A stretch of 64,000 nucleotides of DNA from Clostridium sp. (lineage in GTDB: Bacteria; Bacillota; Clostridia; TANB77; CAG-508): assembly GCA_018371855.1 (NCBI GenBank), contig JAHAKD010000006.1:78741-142740 (forward strand), written 5' to 3'. The notes beneath the pieces were generated by a model. It had not been told where the DNA came from. It searched no databases and was given only the letters and a program-made list of their open reading frames with translations. This document shows positions 48,503-58,700 of the stretch, one piece after another. The translations under genes were made by a program, and so were the position numbers. Position 1 is the first letter of the stretch, and the number at the start of each line of letters is the position of its first letter.

Positions 48503-49642
48503 ATGAAGAAAATTTTATTTGGAATAACTAGCCTTACATTAGGAGGAGCAGAAAAGGTTCTAGTTGATTTAGCAAATGAATTAAGCAAAAAGTACGCTGT
48601 TACAATACTTACAATATATGCAAAAGGAGAATTCGAGAAGAAATTAAATTCAAAAGTAAAATTAAAAAGTATATATGATTTTCAATTTAATGATATGTCA
48701 AACTTTAAGAAGAAGCTTACTGCTTTAAAGTTATTGTTATTTAAAAAAAGTTTTTATAAAAAATATATTAAAGGGGACTATGACATAGAAATAGCCTTCC
48801 TAGAAGGGTCGATTACAAGGCTTTTTGGAGTAAAAAATAAAAATACACGAAAAATTGCATGGGTGCATAATGATATTACTCAAGTATTTGGAAAAGACAT
48901 TAAGGCAAAACTTAAAGTGGCTATAGACAAAAAGACATATGGAAAATACCAAACTTTAGTATTTGTAAGTAAAGACAATCGTGATAAATTTACAGAAATT
49001 TATAAAGATGTAAGAGATGAATATTTGCAACCAGTACATAAAAGAGTTATATATAATTACATAAATCCACAAAATGTTATAGAAGGGGCAGAAGAAAAGA
49101 TAGAAGACTCTTTAAATGACAAAACAACTACATTTTTAACAGTAGCGAGACTAACTAAACAAAAAGCAATAGATAGAATTATTAGGGTACATAAAAAACT
49201 TATAGATAATAATTTTATGCATGAATTTTATGTAATAGGAGATGGACCAGAAAGGGAAAACTTAGAAAAATTAATACAAGAGCTAAACGTCCAAAATACA
49301 TTTCATCTTTTGGGTAAGAAGGAAAACCCATACCCATATATGAAACAAGCACAATTTTTTTGCTTGCTTTCTGAATTTGAAGGTTATGGAATGGTAATAG
49401 AAGAGGCTAAAATATTAAATAAGCCAATAATAATAACAGATACAGCAGCAAGGGAAGCAGTCCAAAATTACGAAAATTCTATAATTGTTAATAATAATGA
49501 AGAAGCTATATATGCTGAAATTAAAGAAGTGCTACAAAAGAAAATAAAAAGTTTTTCTAATAAGCAAGAAAAGTATGATAATAGTAAGATAATTACAAAA
49601 TTAGAAAAACTTTTAGAAGAGGTAAAAACAATAAATATATAA
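48503..49642 (+). CDS. Glycosyltransferase family 4
   Basis: The 379 aa GT-B protein begins KILFGITSLTLGGAEKVLVDLANELSKKYAVTILTIY, typical of GT4 enzymes in capsule loci. The C-terminal donor domain has TFLTVARLTKQKAIDRIIRVHKKL, YVIGDGPERENLEKLIQEL, FHLLGKKENPYPYMKQAQFFCLLSEFEGYGMVIEEAKILNKPIIITDTAAREAV, with glutamates of the E-x7-E motif in EGYGMVIEE. It is related to the first gene of the cluster, with the same KENPYPY segment. ATAGGAG precedes the ATG, 19 bases after the Wzy-like gene. Confidence 0.87.
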   Translation: MKKILFGITSLTLGGAEKVLVDLANELSKKYAVTILTIYAKGEFEKKLNSKVKLKSIYDFQFNDMSNFKKKLTALKLLLFKKSFYKKYIKGDYDIEIAFLEGSITRLFGVKNKNTRKIAWVHNDITQVFGKDIKAKLKVAIDKKTYGKYQTLVFVSKDNRDKFTEIYKDVRDEYLQPVHKRVIYNYINPQNVIEGAEEKIEDSLNDKTTTFLTVARLTKQKAIDRIIRVHKKLIDNNFMHEFYVIGDGPERENLEKLIQELNVQNTFHLLGKKENPYPYMKQAQFFCLLSEFEGYGMVIEEAKILNKPIIITDTAAREAVQNYENSIIVNNNEEAIYAEIKEVLQKKIKSFSNKQEKYDNSKIITKLEKLLEEVKTINI

Positions 49643-49660
49643 AAAATGTGAGGCATAATT

Positions 49661-50548
49661 ATGAAACTATCAATTTTAACAGCGACTTTTAATAGGGGAG
49701 ATTTACTACAGAGGTTATATGAAAGTATAATAAAAAATTTAAAAACTAATATAGATGTAGAATGGCTAATAATGGATGATGGCTCAAATGATGATACAGA
49801 AAAAATTATTAGTAACATGAGAGATGAAAATAAGATTTATATAAGATATTTAAAACAAGTAAATCAAGGCAAAATGGCAGCAATTAATCATTTGATGGAC
49901 TATGTAAGAGGAGATTTGATAATCGAATGTGATTCTGATGATTATTTTGCAGAAAATGCATTTTTATATCTTAAAGATGCATATGAAGAATCTAAGTATG
50001 AAAAAGACTTATATGGATTATGTTTTTTAAAGTATGATCAAAATGGTAATAATATAGGAAATGAATTTAAAAAACAGAAAACTACAATGTTTGATTTGTA
50101 TTTTAAAGAATTAGAAGATGGCGAGAAGGCAATAGCTTTTTTTAAAGACAGAAGAAAAAATTATAGTTATGTTTTAGAAGGCGAAGAGAAATTTGTTACA
50201 GAAGCTAGAATGTATCATAAAATGGATTTAAACTATAGGATAAAATGTTATAATGAACCCGTTATGATATGTGAATACCAAAAAGATGGTTATTCGAAAA
50301 ATATAGACCAAGTATTTAAAAAGAATCCTAAAGGATATCTTAAATATTTTGAAGAAATTTTAACAATGCAAGATATGGTAGGAGTACCTTTTAAGAAACG
50401 ACTATATGTAATCAAACATTATATTTTATTTTGTGTACTTAATAAGATAAAGCCAAATTTAGCTAGTATGAAAGGCTTTTTGAATAAAATTTTAACAGCA
50501 TTACTATATGTGCCAGGTTTTATTATGACAAAGAAGAGATTTAGGTAA
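49661..50548 (+). CDS. Glycosyltransferase family 2
   Basis: The 295 aa protein starts KLSILTATFNRGDLLQRLYESI, then VEWLIMDDGSNDDTEKIISNM and VNQGKMAAINHLMDYVRGDLIIECDSDDYFAENAFLYL, giving the DDGS and DSDD motifs of GT-A enzymes. GEEKFVTEARMYHKMDL is the base region. The lysine at VNQGK (instead of the usual NxG-x-SxARN) places it in a group common in capsule and teichoic loci. The C-terminus has a hydrophobic helix (VIKHYILFCVLNKI) and a basic end. GAGG is the ribosome site. Confidence 0.87.
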   Translation: MKLSILTATFNRGDLLQRLYESIIKNLKTNIDVEWLIMDDGSNDDTEKIISNMRDENKIYIRYLKQVNQGKMAAINHLMDYVRGDLIIECDSDDYFAENAFLYLKDAYEESKYEKDLYGLCFLKYDQNGNNIGNEFKKQKTTMFDLYFKELEDGEKAIAFFKDRRKNYSYVLEGEEKFVTEARMYHKMDLNYRIKCYNEPVMICEYQKDGYSKNIDQVFKKNPKGYLKYFEEILTMQDMVGVPFKKRLYVIKHYILFCVLNKIKPNLASMKGFLNKILTALLYVPGFIMTKKRFR

Positions 50549-50597
50549 AGAATATTAAGAAAAGATTTAATTAGTATGGAATAGGAGAGATTTATTA

Positions 50598-52877
50598 ATG
50601 AATGGATTTAAATTTTCATTAGAACCAGGGATAAAAAAATATGAAAATATGGAATATAATACACATGAGCCAATTATATCTGTAATTATACCATTTTATA
50701 ATAGTGGAGAGTATATAGAGCAAACTATTATATCTGTGCTAAATCAAACTTTTCCATATTATGAAATTTTAATAATAGATGATGGATCAAAAGATGAAAA
50801 ATCATTAAAAAAATTGGAGAAAATAGAAAAACTTGATAAGAGAATAAAAGTTTTTCACAAAAAAAATGAAGGGTTAGCTGCTACTCGTGATTTTGGTGCA
50901 AGACAGGCTTCAGAAAGCTCAAAATATTTAATGTTTTTGGATGATGATGATTTAATTGAACCAACATTTTTTGAGTGTGCATATTGGACTTTGGAAACTA
51001 ATAAAGAAGCAGCATGGGCATATTCCGATTCTGTAGGTTTTGGAACAATGGAATACACTTGGAATAAGTTTTTTAATTCTGAAAAGTTAAAAAAAGTAAA
51101 TGAATTAATTTCGGAGGCTTTTGTAAGGAAAACAGCTTTTAATGAAGTAAATGGCTATGAACTAAGGGAAAAAGCGGTAAATGAAGACTGGAACTTTTGG
51201 TTAAAATTATTAGCAAAAGGTAAATATCCTGTACATATGAGTTTTTATGGTCAATGGTATAGAAGAAAAGAAGTAGGTGAATTAAAAAAGGCTAGTGAAA
51301 ATAAAAAAAGATCATTAGAAATAATAAATGAAACAGCAAGTAAAATAGAAACTAAAGTTGATGCAATACAATATCCAAGATATAAATATAATTATGATGA
51401 TATTTTAGACAATGGGGCAAATGTGATAATTCCAAAGATGATAAAAAAAGATGATGAAAAAATAAATATATTATTTATTATTCCATGGATGATTACTGGT
51501 GGTGCGGATTTATTTAATTTAAATCTAGTTAAAGGGTTAGACAAAAATAAATTTAAAGTAACAGTAATTACAACAGAGCCAAATGAAAATGTATTAAGGC
51601 AATATTTTGAACAAGATAGCCAAAATAATAAAATAGCTAATGTTTATGATTTAACATCTTTTTTGGATCAAAAATATTGGTTAGCTTTTATAAATTATAT
51701 AATTCAAAAAGAAAATATAAATGTTGTATTAAACTCAAATAGTAAATTTGGATATTATATTTTACCATATTTAAAAGCTAATTATCCCAATATTCCAATT
51801 ATAGATTATGTACATATGGAAGAATGGTATAATAGAAATGGTGGTTATTCTAGATATTCTTCAATGTATGAATCTGTTATAGATAAAACATTAATATGCA
51901 ATGAAAATAGTAGAAAAATATTAATAGAACATTTTGGACGAAACGAAAAAGAAGTTGAAACAGTATATATTGGTGTTAATGAGGAAAAATTTAACCCGGA
52001 AAAATGTAAAGACAAAGAAACTTTAGTAAAAAAATATATTGGAGAAAATAATTCTAAAAAAATAATATCATATATTTGTAGAATATCAGAACAAAAAAGA
52101 CCAATGTTATTGTTACAAATTGTGAAAGAACTAAAGAAACAAAGACAAGATTTTAAAGTTTTAGTTGTGGGTGATGGCAATTTATTTGCTAAAATGAAAT
52201 TGAAATCACAGGAATTAGGTTTAAGTGAAGATATAGTATTTTTAGGAAGTATAAGTGATACTACTGAAATTTATAAAATAAGTGATGTAACTATAAATTG
52301 TTCTTTAAAAGAAGGTCTTGCGTTAACTTCATATGAATCATTAAGTATGGGGGTACCTGTAATTTCTAGTGATGTAGGAGGACAAAAAGAATTAATAAAT
52401 GATCAAGTTGGAGAAATAGTAGAGGTTTTACAAAATGAAGAAGATATCTATTCAGAAGAATATAGTGAAGAAGAAATACAAAACTATGTAAAAGGAATAA
52501 ATAAAATTCTAGATAATTTAGATTTTTATAAAGCAAATTGTAGAAATAGAATTTTGAATGATTTTACAATTAAAAATATGTTAGATAAGATGACTACAAT
52601 ATTGAAAGAAGCAGTTAAAAGTCCAAGTGTTAGCAAAATAGAAAATGGAAAGAAATTAGATACTAATAAAAATTTAACTAAAGAATTAATTACTATAAAT
52701 TTAGAAAATGATGAAATTGAATATGAATGGGAATGTACTGAATACGAAAGAAAAGTTTATGGACAGGCATATTCAATAAAAGAAATGAATTACAAAAAAG
52801 AATTATTAAAAGAAAAATTATGGAAAATACCTATGTGGAGGGCTTTTATAAAGATAGTACATAAACTTAGAAGATAA
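50598..52877 (+). CDS. Two-domain glycosyltransferase, GT2 fused to GT4
   Basis: The 759 aa protein has two complete catalytic modules. Residues about 27-270 form a GT2 domain: ISVIIPFYNSGEYIEQTIISVLNQTFPYYEILIIDDGSKDEKSL, EGLAATRDFGARQ, YLMFLDDDDLIEPTFF and NEDWNFWLKLLAKG. Residues about 290-690 form a GT4 domain: INILFIIPWMITGGADLFNLNLVKGL, a middle part, SKKIISYICRISEQKRPMLLLQIV, FKVLVVGDGNLFAKMKLK and NCSLKEGLALTSYESLSMGVPVISSDVGGQKELI. A C-terminal tail (YEWECTEYERKVYGQAYSIKEM) is helical. One polypeptide may add two successive sugars to the same acceptor. The gene follows the preceding one by 49 bases. Confidence 0.88.
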   Translation: MNGFKFSLEPGIKKYENMEYNTHEPIISVIIPFYNSGEYIEQTIISVLNQTFPYYEILIIDDGSKDEKSLKKLEKIEKLDKRIKVFHKKNEGLAATRDFGARQASESSKYLMFLDDDDLIEPTFFECAYWTLETNKEAAWAYSDSVGFGTMEYTWNKFFNSEKLKKVNELISEAFVRKTAFNEVNGYELREKAVNEDWNFWLKLLAKGKYPVHMSFYGQWYRRKEVGELKKASENKKRSLEIINETASKIETKVDAIQYPRYKYNYDDILDNGANVIIPKMIKKDDEKINILFIIPWMITGGADLFNLNLVKGLDKNKFKVTVITTEPNENVLRQYFEQDSQNNKIANVYDLTSFLDQKYWLAFINYIIQKENINVVLNSNSKFGYYILPYLKANYPNIPIIDYVHMEEWYNRNGGYSRYSSMYESVIDKTLICNENSRKILIEHFGRNEKEVETVYIGVNEEKFNPEKCKDKETLVKKYIGENNSKKIISYICRISEQKRPMLLLQIVKELKKQRQDFKVLVVGDGNLFAKMKLKSQELGLSEDIVFLGSISDTTEIYKISDVTINCSLKEGLALTSYESLSMGVPVISSDVGGQKELINDQVGEIVEVLQNEEDIYSEEYSEEEIQNYVKGINKILDNLDFYKANCRNRILNDFTIKNMLDKMTTILKEAVKSPSVSKIENGKKLDTNKNLTKELITINLENDEIEYEWECTEYERKVYGQAYSIKEMNYKKELLKEKLWKIPMWRAFIKIVHKLRR

Positions 52878-52896
52878 ATAATTGAGGAGCATAAAT

Positions 52897-54285
52897 ATGA
52901 ATGAAGAAAATAAAAGAATTTTAATATGTTTAAATAGCTTGGAAATTGGAGGAGTAGAAACAGCTTGTTTTACTCAAATAAAGGAATATGCAAGAAGAAA
53001 CTATGAAGTTTATGTACTTGCAGGAAAAGGTATTTATGTAGAAAAAATAGAAAAATTATCTAATGTACACTTTATAGAATTTGATTATGAACATAAAAAT
53101 GGAATAGAAATAGCTAAAATAGATTTTGTAGTAGATATATTAAAAAAATATAAAATAGACTTAGTATATATACACAAATTAGAATGTATACTATCAGTAT
53201 TTCCAGCATGTATATTAAGTAAGATTCCTTACATCGCATATTTGCACATGGGAATTTTAAATACGTATGAGTGGTATTTAGGAAATTTGAATATAACAAA
53301 AGCATTCCTTAAAGCTTATTTTCAAAATGCTTATAAAATAATAGGTATAGCAGAGCAAACAATAGAAGAAAATAGAGAATTATTTGATATCGAAGAAGGA
53401 AAATATAAATTAATACCAAATTCAATTGACTTTAAAGAATTTTGTAATAACAATTTACAAGATAATGATTCTAATAAGCTTCTTTTGATAACAAGATTAG
53501 ATAAAGACAAAGGTAATGGTATTAAAAATGCAATTGAATTTTTTAAGGAATATAAAAATTATAAAACTGATGTTACTATGGATATTATAGGAGATGGAGC
53601 TGAGAAGGAGAAAGTAGAAAAGGAAATACAAAATCAAGGCTTAAATATTAAATTGTTAGGTCCAAAGAATAATGTCAGTGAATTTATTAGAGACTATGGA
53701 ATCATTCTAGGGGTTGGAAGATGTATTCAAGAGGCCATTGCAATGAAAAAATTAGGAATGATTGTTGGGTATAATGACTTTAATGGTCCAGTAGTTTATG
53801 AAAACATCATAGATGTGGCAAAAACAAATTTTTCGGGTAGAGGATTGAATAAAAAAGATTATAAACAAACAGTTAAATGGCTTATAGATTTAACAAGTGA
53901 CCAACTTAAAGAAATTATAGATAAAAACTATAATTGGTTGTATGAAAATAGGAATATAGAAAACAATATATATGAAGTAAAAAATATGACAAAAGCTAAA
54001 GAACATGTAGCAAAATTAAACTATAGTAATTTATTAAGAATATTATTCGAAGAAATTGGTAATATGCAAAGAAAGTATAACAAAGATGTTAAAAATGCGT
54101 GGGATATTAAAGAAAGTACAGAAGAATTCTATTTGAATCGTGAAAAGTGGGATAAAAATCAATTACAGGAAAAAGATAAACAAATTAGCGAATTAACGAA
54201 AAGTATTGTAGAGCTGGAAAAATCAAAAAAAGATAAATCCAGCAAATTCTTTGAAAAAATAAAGTATATTATAAAAAAACAATAA
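52897..54285 (+). CDS. Glycosyltransferase family 4 with C-terminal coiled coil (tandem paralogue A)
   Basis: The 462 aa protein begins KRILICLNSLEIGGVETACFTQIKEYARRNYEVYVLAGKGIYVEKIEKL. The donor domain has LLLITRLDKDKGNGIKNAIEFF, DIIGDGAEKEKVEKEIQ and VGRCIQEAIAMKKLGMIVGYNDFNGPVVYENI. In the last region the usual E-x7-E is replaced by GRCIQEAIAMKKLGM, so the donor site may be unusual. The last 45 residues are a charged coiled coil (KDKQISELTKSIVELEKSKKDKSSK). ATG 52897 follows GAGGAG; a TTG at 52882 overlaps that site. The next gene is a clear paralogue. Confidence 0.83.
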   Translation: MNEENKRILICLNSLEIGGVETACFTQIKEYARRNYEVYVLAGKGIYVEKIEKLSNVHFIEFDYEHKNGIEIAKIDFVVDILKKYKIDLVYIHKLECILSVFPACILSKIPYIAYLHMGILNTYEWYLGNLNITKAFLKAYFQNAYKIIGIAEQTIEENRELFDIEEGKYKLIPNSIDFKEFCNNNLQDNDSNKLLLITRLDKDKGNGIKNAIEFFKEYKNYKTDVTMDIIGDGAEKEKVEKEIQNQGLNIKLLGPKNNVSEFIRDYGIILGVGRCIQEAIAMKKLGMIVGYNDFNGPVVYENIIDVAKTNFSGRGLNKKDYKQTVKWLIDLTSDQLKEIIDKNYNWLYENRNIENNIYEVKNMTKAKEHVAKLNYSNLLRILFEEIGNMQRKYNKDVKNAWDIKESTEEFYLNREKWDKNQLQEKDKQISELTKSIVELEKSKKDKSSKFFEKIKYIIKKQ

Positions 54286-54374
54286 GTTTTACTTAAATAA
54301 GCTTAATTGACAATAAAATTAATAGAATGTATAATACCAAAGAAAAATAATAACTAAAAAGTATAGGTGGATGT

Positions 54375-55757
54375 ATGAAAAATATTTTGTTATGTAATAA
54401 TTCCATGGGAATAGGTGGAGTAGAAACCGTAATCTTAAATCAAATTACAGCTTTTACAGAAAAAGGATATAATGTTTATGTAGTTGCAGGTAAAGGAATT
54501 TATTCTGATAAAGTCGAAAAATTAGGTGGACATTTTATAGAGTGTGATTTCCCAGAAGAAAATGAAGTTAATATTGATAGAGTAAATAAATTGATAGAAA
54601 TAATTAAGGAAAAACAGATTACAGAAATTCATATACACAAATATCAATGTATACTTTCAGTTATGCCAGCTGCATTTATAACTGGTGTGCCTTATTTTGC
54701 ATATGAACACGGAATTAGAGATACACGACAATATTATACATGGAATTATCCTATATATAAAAGTATGTTTCCTATTTACTTTAAAAATGCATATAAAATA
54801 ATTGCTATTACACCAAAAGTAACGGAATTTACTAAAAAGGATTATAATATATCAAAAGAAAAATATGTTATTATTCATAATGGTATAGATTTTAACATAT
54901 ATAATAATCCTAATCCTATATATGAAAATGAAATAGACAAAGTTACAATAATTTCAAGGCTTACAGATGAGAAGTTAAAACCTATACTAGATGGAATAGA
55001 GATATTTAAACAACTATTAAATAAGTATCCAAAAGCTAAATTAGAAATAATTGGTGGAGGACAAGCCAAAGAAAAAATTATAGAACATTTAAAAAAATTA
55101 CAATTAAATTATGAAGATGGTTCTTTAGACGCCACAGTAAATTTCTTGGGTGAACAAACAGAAATTGCTAAATATCTAAAAGACGCAGAGTTATTATTGG
55201 GAATAGATAGATGTGCGCTAGAAGCTATTGCCATGAAAGTACCTGTAGTTGTTACTGGATATGATGGAATAAAGGGAGTACTTACAAAGGAAAACATGGA
55301 TTTAGCAATAGAAGAGAATTTCTCTGGAGATAATATGCCAACAATTAGTTTGGAAACTTGTATTGAACAGATATTAGAATTACAAGAAAACAGAAAAGAG
55401 ATTATAGAAGAGAATTATAAAATAGCTACGGAAAAATTAGACTGTTTAAAAAATTATATTAGTATAGAAAATGATGTAAAGGCTAACTTCGATTGGCTGG
55501 AATTATTTAATATAATAAAAGAACATGAAGATACTATAGTAGAACAATCTAAAGATATAAAAGCAAAATATGAATGGATTCAAAAAATAGAAGAAGAAAA
55601 TAAAAAATTATGGGATGATAAAGGAAAATTACAAAAAGTTATTACAGAATATGAAGAAAAAAATAAATCTTTAGAAAAAGACTTAGAGAATGTATATAAT
55701 AGCAAACGTTGGAAATATACAGAAAAATTAAGCAATATATTTCATAGGGGTAAATAA
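54375..55757 (+). CDS. Glycosyltransferase family 4 with C-terminal coiled coil (tandem paralogue B)
   Basis: The 460 aa protein parallels the one before it along its length: KNILLCNNSMGIGGVETVILNQITAFTEKGYNVYVVAGKGIYSDKVEKL, IHIHKYQCILSVMPAAFITGVPYFAYEHG, VTIISRLTDEKLKPILDGIEIF, and IDRCALEAIAMKVPVVVTGYDGIKGVL, again with xRCxxEAIAMK in place of the common GT4 motif. The coiled coil at the end is longer (EEENKKLWDDKGKLQKVITEYEEKNKSLEKDLENVY). Shared unusual motifs show tandem duplication. A CNNSMG-type loop replaces LNSLE at the N-terminus. Sugar specificity is unknown. AGGTGG precedes the ATG. Confidence 0.83.
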   Translation: MKNILLCNNSMGIGGVETVILNQITAFTEKGYNVYVVAGKGIYSDKVEKLGGHFIECDFPEENEVNIDRVNKLIEIIKEKQITEIHIHKYQCILSVMPAAFITGVPYFAYEHGIRDTRQYYTWNYPIYKSMFPIYFKNAYKIIAITPKVTEFTKKDYNISKEKYVIIHNGIDFNIYNNPNPIYENEIDKVTIISRLTDEKLKPILDGIEIFKQLLNKYPKAKLEIIGGGQAKEKIIEHLKKLQLNYEDGSLDATVNFLGEQTEIAKYLKDAELLLGIDRCALEAIAMKVPVVVTGYDGIKGVLTKENMDLAIEENFSGDNMPTISLETCIEQILELQENRKEIIEENYKIATEKLDCLKNYISIENDVKANFDWLELFNIIKEHEDTIVEQSKDIKAKYEWIQKIEEENKKLWDDKGKLQKVITEYEEKNKSLEKDLENVYNSKRWKYTEKLSNIFHRGK

Positions 55758-55780
55758 AATACAGAAATGAGGTAAAATGA

Positions 55781-58700
55781 ATGAATACTATTGAACTAAA
55801 CAAGAAAATATCAATAATTATACCTGTATATAATTCAGAAGAATTTCTTAATACTTGTTTGGATTCACTAACTAAACAATCATATAAAAATTTAGAAATA
55901 ATTTTAGTAAATGATGGCTCACCAAAAAATTGCAAAGAAATTGCAAGTGAGTATATGAAAAAAGATGAAAGAGTAAAATATGTAGAACATGAAAAAAATA
56001 AGGGATTATTCCAAGCTAGAGTAACTGGGTTTGAAAATTCGACAGGAGATTACATTGCTTTTATGGATGCTGATGACTATGTTTCAAATGATTTTTATAG
56101 AGAGCTAGTACAAAAAGCAGAAGAAACAAATTCAGATATTGTTATTGCTAAAACTGTTATGGATTATGGAAAAGATGATAGAAGAATATATAATTTATTT
56201 GAAATCCCTTTTGAAGAATTAAATGGAGAAAATTGTTATGAAGAATTTTATAATCAAGAAGGTTTGAATTTTTCATGGCATATAACTCCAAATAAAGTAT
56301 ATTCAAGAAAAATTTGGGAAAAGGCTGTTATAGAATACAAAAAAATAGATAAACATTTAATTATGACAGAAGACTTTGCTTTTTCTAATGTATTATTTTA
56401 TTATGCACAAAAGGTAACGAAAGTTGATAGAGTTGCATTTTTTTATACTAAACATGAAGGAGCTTCTACGTCTGTTAGTAATTTTAGTTATAAAAAGGCT
56501 AGTAAAAATTTAGAAGATCTAACAACTTCTTTTTCATTTGTAGAAAGCTTTTTAAAGGAAAAAGGTGTGTATGATAAGTATAAAGAAAAATTTGAAAAAT
56601 GGAGAGCTTTATATTGTCAAATGCATAAATCTTATATATTGAATATGAAATTTACAAAAGAAGAAAAAGAAGCGTTGGAAGAGAATTTTGATAGATTTTG
56701 TCCAAAACAATTTGAAATATCAAATGCAGGTTTTTTCAGTTCAGCAGAAACTCAATGGAATAGTGGACTTGATGAATTAAAAGAAAAAGTAATAGATTCA
56801 AAAACTAAAGTTATTAGCTTTGACATTTTTGATACATTAATAACAAGACCTTTTTTATATCCTAAGGATTTATTTACATTTTTAAATGAGGATTATAGAA
56901 AATTATCAAACAATTTAGGTATTGATTTTTCAAAAATTAGAGAAGATTGCGAAGTATTAGCAAGAACAGAAGCTCATGAACAAAAATTAGAAGAAGTAAA
57001 ACTAGATAGGATATATGAAATAATACAAGAAGAATATGATATTCCAAAGGAAATATTAGATGTCTTAAAAAGTAAAGAAATAGAATTAGAATTAAGATTT
57101 TGTGCAAGAAGAGAAACAGCATATTCAATATATACATTAGCAAAATATTTAGGAAAAAGAGTTATATGTACTTCTGATATGTATTTACCTTTAAATACTA
57201 TACAGCAACTATTAGAAAAAAATGGTTTCTCTGGAATAGATAAAATATATTTATCTTGCGAAGTTATGAAGACAAAAGCAACAGGTAATTTATATGATTA
57301 TGTTATAAAGGAAGAAAACATAGAACCAGAAGAAATGATACATATTGGTGATAATTACCATTCGGATTATGAGATTGCTAAAATGCACAAAATAAAATCT
57401 ATTTATTTTCCTAAGACAACAGATATAATGCTTGACAGAAATACTACAAATAATTTGACACAAATGTTAACTACGAGTATGCCATTTTGGAGAGATAATC
57501 AATCAAGTATGAACTTTATCGGAATAAGATCTATGATAGCAGTGGTTGCTAATAAATATTTTGATAATCCATTTAGAGTATTTAATGGTGAATCCGACTT
57601 TAATATAGATCCGTATTTAATTGGATATTATGCAGTTGGAATGTATATGTTTAGTGTTGGAAATTGGCTATTAAGAGAGACAAAGGGAAAAAACTATAAA
57701 AATTTAGTCTTTATGGCAAGAGATGGTTATTTGCCTATGGAAATATATAATATATTAAAAAAATATTATACAGATGTACCAGAAGCAAAATATTTAAGAG
57801 TATCAAGAAAAGCATTGATATCAGCAATGATTATTAATAAAATCGACCTATATAAATTAACTGATGTGATCAATATTGAAAATCATACACCAAAATACAT
57901 AATAAAATATATTAAAGAAAGTCTAAAAAATATATCAGAAGAAGAAATAAAAAATATTATAGAAAAAGCTGGTATAAAGTATGAAGAAGATATAAAAACT
58001 ATACAAAAATTTAATAAATTGGTTAAAGTAATATCTGATAATTTATTTGATGAGAAGAAAAATAAATTAAAAATAGAAAAATTAAAAAAATATTTTGGAG
58101 GATTTTATCAAGAGAAATCAGCAACATTTGACTTAGGATATAGTGGAAGACCAGAATTATACTTATCAGTACTTTGCGGGAAACCTATAGATACATACTT
58201 TTTAAATATAAATCAAGGCGAAGCTATAAAATATTCAGAAGCTGCTGAATATAAATTAACAACATATTTTGATGCTAAACCATCAGTTACTGGATTTGCT
58301 TATGAATCTATAATTTCGGAACTTGCGCCTTCAACAATAGGTTATGATTTTACAGGAGATGTAAAACCAATTTTAGAAAAAGATAACAAGACATACCAAG
58401 AAAAATATGTAATTGGAATTATACAGAGGGCAGCAAAGCAATTTGTAAATGATATTTTGACAATATTTGGAGATGAATATAGAAAATTATATTATCAAGA
58501 TTATTATATTTCTTTACCATTTGTAGCATATATAAATTCTTCAAAGCCAATTGACATGTTAGTATTTAATTCTATTGGATTTGAAGATACAGTAAGGCTA
58601 AAAGAAATTAAACCAATGACAGAGGAATGGTTAAAAGAAAGAGGATATAGAAATCAAAGAGAAATGAATGCTTTAATAAATATTGGACCTACAGGGGTTA

